A stretch of 61,020 nucleotides of DNA from Acidimicrobiia bacterium (GTDB taxonomy: Bacteria; Actinomycetota; Acidimicrobiia; IMCC26256; PALSA-555), in contig JBBECS010000036.1 in NCBI GenBank assembly GCA_040881685.1, forward strand, positions 82,591-143,610, written 5' to 3'. The position numbers and the translations under genes were made by a program. Under the pieces are notes generated by a model. The model was given only the letters and a program-made list of their open reading frames with translations, was not told the origin of the DNA and searched no databases. Below, piece after piece: positions 59,157 to 61,020 of the stretch. Each line of letters begins with the position of its first letter. The first letter of the stretch is position 1.

Positions 59157-59900
59157 ATGCCGTTGGCCGAGATCCAGATCTTCGAGAAGTTCGGCGTCGA
59201 CTTCCTGTTGCGTTGGGGGCATGTCCTCGTCGGTATTGCCTGGATCGGGTTGCTCTACTACTTCAACTTCGTCCAGGTGCCTGCCTTCGCCGAGCTCGAG
59301 GCCGGCACACGGAACAGCGCCCTCGACAAGCTGGCGTCGCGGGCGCTGTGGTGGTTCCGGTGGACCGCGGTGGCGACACTGGTGTTCGGTCTCCTGCTCG
59401 CGATCCACCAAGAGTTCGACGGCGACCCGCAGCTCTTCAGCACCGATTACCTGAAGACCGCGAGCGGTCTGAGCATCACCACGGGCATGCTGCTGGGCAT
59501 CACGATGTTCCTCAACGTCTGGCTGGTCATCTGGCCCAACCAGAAGAAGGTCATCGCGAACGCGCGCAATGTGATCGGCGGAGGTCAGGCCGACCCGGGC
59601 GCCGCTGACGCAGGTCGCAAGGCGCTGCTGGCGTCGCGCCAGAACGCCGTCTTCTCGTTCGCCATGCTGCTGTTCATGGTGGGAACCGCCCACTTCTTCG
59701 GCTCGTTCGACACGTCGAGTGACCGCGGCATCTATTGGGCGATCACGCTGGTGTTGTGGGCCGGGCTCGAGGCCAACTGCCTCTTCAACCGGGGTCAGAA
59801 CATCGGCACCTGGATGTACGAGAACCACAAGCGCGCTATCGGCGCGGCGCTCGTGCTGTCCGTCGTCTGGTACGCCCTCTGGGAGATCGTGTTCGGCTAG
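59157..59900 (+). CDS. PuuD-like (urate hydroxylase N-terminal) membrane protein
   Basis: 247 residues with about six hydrophobic segments. LLRWGHVLVGIAWIGLLYYFNFVQVPAF is the first, with His; ITTGMLLGITMFLNVWLVIWPNQKKVI, MLLFMVGTAHFFGSF, and VVWYALWEI follow. This is the membrane part of the urate-oxidase N-terminal/PuuD family; the C-terminal cytochrome c domain of PuuD is absent (no CxxCH). Conserved His residues could bind heme. No purine-degradation gene is nearby, so a urate role is doubtful. Confidence 0.78.
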   Translation: MPLAEIQIFEKFGVDFLLRWGHVLVGIAWIGLLYYFNFVQVPAFAELEAGTRNSALDKLASRALWWFRWTAVATLVFGLLLAIHQEFDGDPQLFSTDYLKTASGLSITTGMLLGITMFLNVWLVIWPNQKKVIANARNVIGGGQADPGAADAGRKALLASRQNAVFSFAMLLFMVGTAHFFGSFDTSSDRGIYWAITLVLWAGLEANCLFNRGQNIGTWMYENHKRAIGAALVLSVVWYALWEIVFG

Positions 59901-61020
59901 ATCTCGAGCAAGTCGGCGATCCGGGCGCGGTGATCGGCCGCGGTGCCGAGCAGCAGGCTGTTGGTTTTGGCCCGACGCACGTACAGGTGCATGTCGTGCT
60001 CCCACGTGTACCCGATCCCGCCGTGGATCTGGATGCCTTCCTTGGACAGGAGCCGCTCGCAATCGCCGGCTGCCACCTTGGCGGTGGATGCGGCGAGCGA
60101 GCGCCGGTCGTCGTCTTCGGCGATCGTGAGCGCGGCGAAGTACACGGTGGCGCGCGCCCGCTCGAGCGCGACGAGCATGTCAGCGAACTTGTGCTTGATG
60201 GCTTGGAACGACCCGATCGGAACACCGAACTGCTCGCGGTGCTTGGCGTAGTCGAGCGTGACGTCCAGGATCGTCTGGCACACGCCCACCGTCTCCAATG
60301 CGAGTGAGACCACGGCTTCCTCGATCGCCCGCCGGACCGCGACCGCGGTCTGGGGGCCGGGCTCGCCGAGCACGCGGTCGTTCTGAATTTTCGCGCCGTC
60401 GAGCTTGATGGTTGCGAGGCTTCGGGTCGGGTCGAGCGCGTTCACCGGCGTGATCGCCAGGTCGTCGCTCGGCACCACGAAGACCCCGATGCCGTCGTCG
60501 CCCGAATTGCCCTCGACACGCGCGACGACGGCGATCTCGTCTGCGCTGACGCCGCCCAGCACTGCGGCTTTGGTGCCGCGTAGCGACCAGTCATCGCCAG
60601 TGCGCGTTGCGACGGCCCCGACATGCGCGGGATCGAGGGCGACGCCCGCCTCGGCGATAGCCAACGCTCCGGTCGACGTTCCCTCGGCGACGCCGGACAG
60701 GAACCGCCCCTGCTGCTCGGCCGAGCCCGCTTCGCGTACGACGGCGGCGAACTGGGTCACGGTCGGGAGGTAGGGGCCCGGCGCGACGACCCGGCCCAGC
60801 TCTTCGACCACCACGGCGAGCTCGATGGTGCCGAGCCCGAGACCGCCGTGCTCTTCGGCGATCGTCAATGCGGGCCACCCGAGGTCCACCATCTGCTTCC
60901 AGAGCCCGTCGGCGGCCACGCCGTCCTCGACGATCTCGCGCACGAGGCTCATCGGGCACTCGCGGACGAGCATCGAGCGCACGCCGTCGCGCAGCTCTTC
61001 CTGATCGGCGGTGAACTCCA
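59897..61020 (-). CDS. Acyl-CoA dehydrogenase, start one base beyond window
   Basis: 374 codons visible from within the start codon (61019-61021; its first base lies outside) to TAG at 59897. Core motifs: WPALTIAEEHGGLGLG, YAKHREQFGVPIGSFQAIKHKFADM and HGGIGYTWEHDMHLYVRRAKTN, of the small-subunit type. A canonical partner would be expected just upstream, outside the window. Its stop shares CTAG with that of the PuuD-like gene. Confidence 0.87.
   Translation of the reverse strand, partial: EFTADQEELRDGVRSMLVRECPMSLVREIVEDGVAADGLWKQMVDLGWPALTIAEEHGGLGLGTIELAVVVEELGRVVAPGPYLPTVTQFAAVVREAGSAEQQGRFLSGVAEGTSTGALAIAEAGVALDPAHVGAVATRTGDDWSLRGTKAAVLGGVSADEIAVVARVEGNSGDDGIGVFVVPSDDLAITPVNALDPTRSLATIKLDGAKIQNDRVLGEPGPQTAVAVRRAIEEAVVSLALETVGVCQTILDVTLDYAKHREQFGVPIGSFQAIKHKFADMLVALERARATVYFAALTIAEDDDRRSLAASTAKVAAGDCERLLSKEGIQIHGGIGYTWEHDMHLYVRRAKTNSLLLGTAADHRARIADLLEI

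Noticed and set aside
59157-59900. Full urate oxidase PuuD
   Set aside because: The cytochrome c domain (CxxCH) is missing and no purine genes are nearby; only the membrane part is present.

Overview
The window looks like one chromosomal stretch of a GC-rich actinobacterium. The signs are high GC with strong GC3, many GTG starts, luciferase-like monooxygenases of the F420/FMN type, paired acyl-CoA dehydrogenases, and many leaderless genes with a TAnnnT -10 box 6-8 bases before the start codon. The gene repertoire fits an uncultured member of the Acidimicrobiia or a relative, but no rRNA or marker gene here proves that. I found no tRNA, rRNA, CRISPR array, prophage or complete insertion sequence. 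No stretch longer than 300 bases lacks a gene; the longest gap, 34675-34952, holds a decayed gene.

Most genes act on CoA esters or on lipophilic, steroid-like or xenobiotic substrates. There are 5 luciferase-like (LLM) oxidoreductases, 8 short-chain dehydrogenases (SDRs), 3 AMP-dependent acyl-CoA ligases, 4 acyl-CoA dehydrogenase genes (one a two-domain fusion), 3 thiolase-like genes, a double CaiB-type CoA transferase, a MaoC-like hydratase domain, an acyl-CoA carboxyltransferase, a P450 followed by a 3Fe-4S ferredoxin, and 3 amidohydrolases.

Layout. 1-3433: CaiB fusion and SCP2-type thiolase (minus). 3522-5248: Gfo/Idh oxidoreductase and NUDIX (plus). 5276-8424: NTF2-like gene, then an LLM-SDR-DHFR-like operon (minus), facing the MFS exporter-LLM-cupin group (8476-11442, plus); both intergenic regions carry a KstR-like palindrome. 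11439-13558: LLM-SDR-EthD operon. 13589-15064: thiolase-like gene. 15071-17382: acyl-CoA ligase plus EthD-like gene. 17464-19852: SDR and ligase. 19872-23787: LLM-SDR-SDR-glutamine-synthetase-like operon. 23869-25757: secreted peptidase and a membrane protein. 25859-29460: acyl-CoA dehydrogenase pair and carboxyltransferase. 29548-31908: OsmC, methyltransferase, coiled-coil protein, hydrolase. 31983-33436: lytic transglycosylase and a small membrane protein. 33433-39523: amidohydrolases, SDR and a TPP-enzyme-like protein. 39581-41756: TetR regulator and Ppx/GppA phosphatase. 41811-45091: aldehyde dehydrogenase, class II aldolase, and a solitary AbiEi/DUF559 gene between two near-identical hairpins. 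45160-47665: SDR, then an SDR-LLM pair. 47672-50888: MaoC-VOC-ligase-DUF2889 operon, divergent from a thiolase (50981). 52190-54324: inositol-monophosphatase-like protein and FGGY kinase. 54421-58173: P450, ferredoxin and fused acyl-CoA dehydrogenase. 58174-61020: LysM protein, PuuD-like membrane protein, and an acyl-CoA dehydrogenase cut by the window edge.

The observations I rate highest are the AbiEi/DUF559 gene framed by repeated hairpins, the two KstR-like operators, the glutamine-synthetase-like ligase embedded in an LLM-SDR operon, the recurrent LLM-SDR pairing, and three genes whose conserved N-termini can only be read from ATA, CTG or ATC start codons.
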